Source: Siphlonurus alternatus (taxonomy: Eukaryota > Arthropoda > Insecta > Ephemeroptera > Siphlonuridae). From it: a stretch of DNA of 64,000 nucleotides. Of the stretch, positions 61,725-64,000 are shown one piece after another; the first letter of the stretch is position 1; each line of letters opens with the position of its first letter. The notes under the pieces are model-generated. The model was not told where the DNA came from. It made no database searches and was given only the letters and a program-made list of their open reading frames with translations. The stretch is taken from contig OX463787.1 in assembly GCA_949825025.1 (NCBI GenBank), forward strand, positions 1,240,001 to 1,304,000. The letters are read 5' to 3'. A program made the translations under genes and the position numbers.

Positions 61725-62375
61725 AAAGTAAAGTGCGCGCTAGAAAAAAAAGTTGAGTTAGTATTTTCTAAAAATAGTTCAAGTCGTCCTCCATATCAAA
61801 CCAAAATTAAAAAAATTCTATCTCAAATAGGTTTGCCAGAAAAAAATTCCAAAGTCAGAGTGAACGCGTCGCTTAACATGGGGCCTTACCTGACAAAAAC
61901 CCTCGAATATCTTGAAAAAATACACCGTTAGGTGGTATGAAAAAAATATAGTGATGTTCTATGACCCAAGCTTTAACCAAAAACCGATTAAAAAAAATTT
62001 CTCTCGAATCCATTTTTCCGTAAAAAAATCAAGAAAATCTACCATGTTAATTCCCATAAGATTTTTTATTATTTTTTTACCGAAAAATGGATTCGAGCGA
62101 AAATTTTTTTAATCGGTTTTTGGTTAAAGCTTGGGTCATAGAACATCACTATATTTTTTTCATACCACCTAACGGTGTATTTTTTCGAGATATTCGAGGG
62201 GTTTTGTCAGGTAAGGCCCCATGTTAAGCGACGCATTCACTCTGACTTTGGAATTTTTTTCTGGCAAACCTATTTGAGATAGAATTTTTTGAATTTTGGT
62301 TTGATATGGAGGACAACTTGAACTATTTTTAGAAAATACTAACTCAACTTTTTTTTCTAGCGCGCACTTTACTTT
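61725..62375. repeat. 651-bp near-perfect palindrome
   Basis: AAAGTAAAGTGCGCGCTAGA at the left and its inverse at the right, with arms of about 300 bases and only scattered mismatches (e.g. TAACATGGGGCCTTACCTGA inverted near 62205). The apparent ORFs inside are by-products. Confidence 0.85.
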
Positions 62376-64000
62376 ATTTGCTGGTCTTGCAAGAACAAAT
62401 TTAACAATTAAATGAATTTTACAAGCATCTAATAATTACGCTATTAAATAATTGCTGCTCTTTATAATTTCTAAAGAATAGAAATGAATATCGGAAAAAT
62501 ATAAAACATTTTTCTTTGAATTTTATAAATTTGAAGTTAGAAAAGTGAAAAGAAATAAAAATATTTTTAGAGTAATCATGATTTCATAATTACATTTTAT
62601 TATAAAATATTTTTTCTTAATTTTATATTTTTATATAAAAAAAAATAATGCTTGAAGATGCCATAAATATGTTATCAAAATAACTGGGTTTTTTTCCTAC
62701 TTTTCGAAAAAATTAGTTCTTTCTAAAATTTGAAACTTTTCTATTAAATACCAATCCGACATATTATCGGTAGATGCACTGTAACTACACATTTACGTGT
62801 ATTATCGTGTATAAGAGTCAACAATTGAAATTAGTACATAAATTGATGCCTATTATAACAAATTTGGCATTTCTTCTGAAACATGTAAAATAGAAATATA
62901 AGAAGAGTATTTTACTTCACGAAAAAACGGATAATGGTCAAGCGGCTTTTGTTAAATTAAAACAAATGTACCTTTAAATAAATAATTGAATATTTAGTAA
63001 CCCAAAAAACTATAGGCACATTTTTTAAACAGCTAGGTTAATAGTTAATTTGACTTTTATTTTGACGTTTGACAGTATTAGAATTACCATTGGAAAACTA
63101 TAAGCGATGTCCGATAACGGTGACTTGGATCCTTCAGAATTTACGGCACTCAAACTATCGTTTTATTTGTCTATTGTAAACTCTTCTTCTTGGAAAATTT
63201 CTGTTTACAAACTTGTTAATCTCCTTGCTTTCAGTTATAATCACAGTAATTGTTAACAAGGCTGCAAGTTGACATTTTCCAAGGTGACAAGTGTACAAAT
63301 TCCTTAAATAACAATATGAGCCTTTGAGTAAGCAATACTAAGGTTCATATTTAACTCGGGTTTCGTCGGAAACGCTCGGGTGTCCTTCGGCTCGGCTCGG
63401 CCAGTGAAATTCTTCGTTACAAACAACGGACCAATGACAGAAGACGTTAAAAACACGACGAAAATGAATTAAAAGTGAACCAGAGTATATTGATGTTAAC
63501 CCATACTGAACGCTCCTGAAACGCGGCAACCCACAATACATTGACGCTCAAGGCGTTGCATAACTTACAGGGGCCATCAATTTATTGAAATTAACTTTCT
63601 GTGTTTTAAGAGCAGATTCAAACATATAAATTTATACTATTTATATAGACGTTGCAGCATAAATTTTCTACTTTTAAATCAATATTAAATTTAAAATTAT
63701 AAGAAAACATGGTTTGAATACAATCAGGTTTTTGTTCCACGTTTAAAAATGATTTTTTTTTTTTATATATAAAAGGGTACACTTCTATGAGCTTGGAGTT
63801 CTAGGCGAAGTAATGTGTAGAGATAAGGTAAGATGGAAAGGTCACAGCCTGTTACGCGTCCCAGCATTCGCTGAGGTGAGACTGAGGGAACCGTGGAAAA
63901 CCTCAGTCAGATCAAACATCTCTATTATTATCAATTTTTCTGGAAAGATCTTTAATTACAACAATGGTGCTTCATGCTACCACCGATTCGATTTAAATTG
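62376..64000. other. Right flank: no supported gene
   Basis: A/T-rich sequence with a fragment of a dispersed repeat (about 63236-63300) and a reverse SINE fragment at 63795-63910. Confidence 0.45.
63795..63910 (-). mobile_element. Reverse fragment of the 5S-headed SINE
   Basis: CCCAGCATTCGCTGAGGTGA and GACTGAGGGAACCGTGGAAA are the complement of the body at 5345-5400 and 640-665. Confidence 0.55.

Noticed and set aside
61912..62112. ORF inside the 651-bp palindrome
   Set aside because: Low-complexity by-product of inverted arms; no protein-like features.
63107..63174. Possible first exon on + (MSDNGDLDPSEF) with a GTAAAC donor
   Set aside because: Nice-looking N-terminus, but no second exon can be found before the window ends and the donor is weak.

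Overview
This is an A/T-rich animal nuclear window, probably from an arthropod and most likely an insect. That placement is inferred from GT-AG spliced genes with many microexons, arthropod-like TCAGT initiators, dense palindromic MITEs, and secreted C-type lectins. Order and species cannot be fixed from the sequence.

The + strand from 1 to about 54 kb carries four tandem paralogous genes, here called CTL1-CTL4. None has a recognised symbol. Each was rebuilt by hand from splice sites and reading phase. They share one plan: a tiny ATG exon; a 42-nt hydrophobic exon completing a signal peptide; several short Cys/charged exons; one giant exon (1.6-3.9 kb) coding a glycosylated, cysteine-bearing coiled-coil stalk; a 34-nt microexon; and three exons forming a C-terminal C-type lectin domain (CTLD). 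No transmembrane segment follows the CTLD, so they look like secreted, stalked, collectin-like lectins in which a coiled coil replaces collagen. CTL1 (359-6893) lacks its 5' exons, which lie left of the window. CTL2 is 9949-20594, CTL3 23383-37999 and CTL4 40046-54031. CTL4 has a 1-nt frameshift in the giant exon, a duplicated exon pair, a skipped relict exon and an added Pro/basic tail exon.

On the - strand, tail-to-tail with CTL4, a nearly intronless gene (main exon 55555-59895) encodes a class-3 lipase-like domain, a NACHT NTPase and C-terminal ankyrin repeats, an NLR-like architecture. About 0.5 kb upstream, on the same strand and in a compatible splice phase, is a short ORF containing a perfect 2A ribosome-skipping motif (DVESNPGP) followed by a splice donor. 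It may be the first exon of the NLR-like gene, as in the 2A-led NLRs of sea urchin, or a fragment of a 2A-bearing retrotransposon.

Introns and spacers are packed with non-autonomous mobile elements: an mPing-size-to-1-kb range of foldback MITEs, including a hAT-type element with perfect 8-bp duplications, TTAA-flanked palindromes, a recurrent family beginning AATGGACAACATACATG, poly-G/C elements ending GGATCCGCGCCTG, a 651-bp near-perfect palindrome, LINE 3' ends, and a SINE with a 5S-rRNA-like head. Extracellular lectins beside an intracellular NLR-like sensor suggest an immunity or host-interaction neighbourhood, but co-function is inference from position only.
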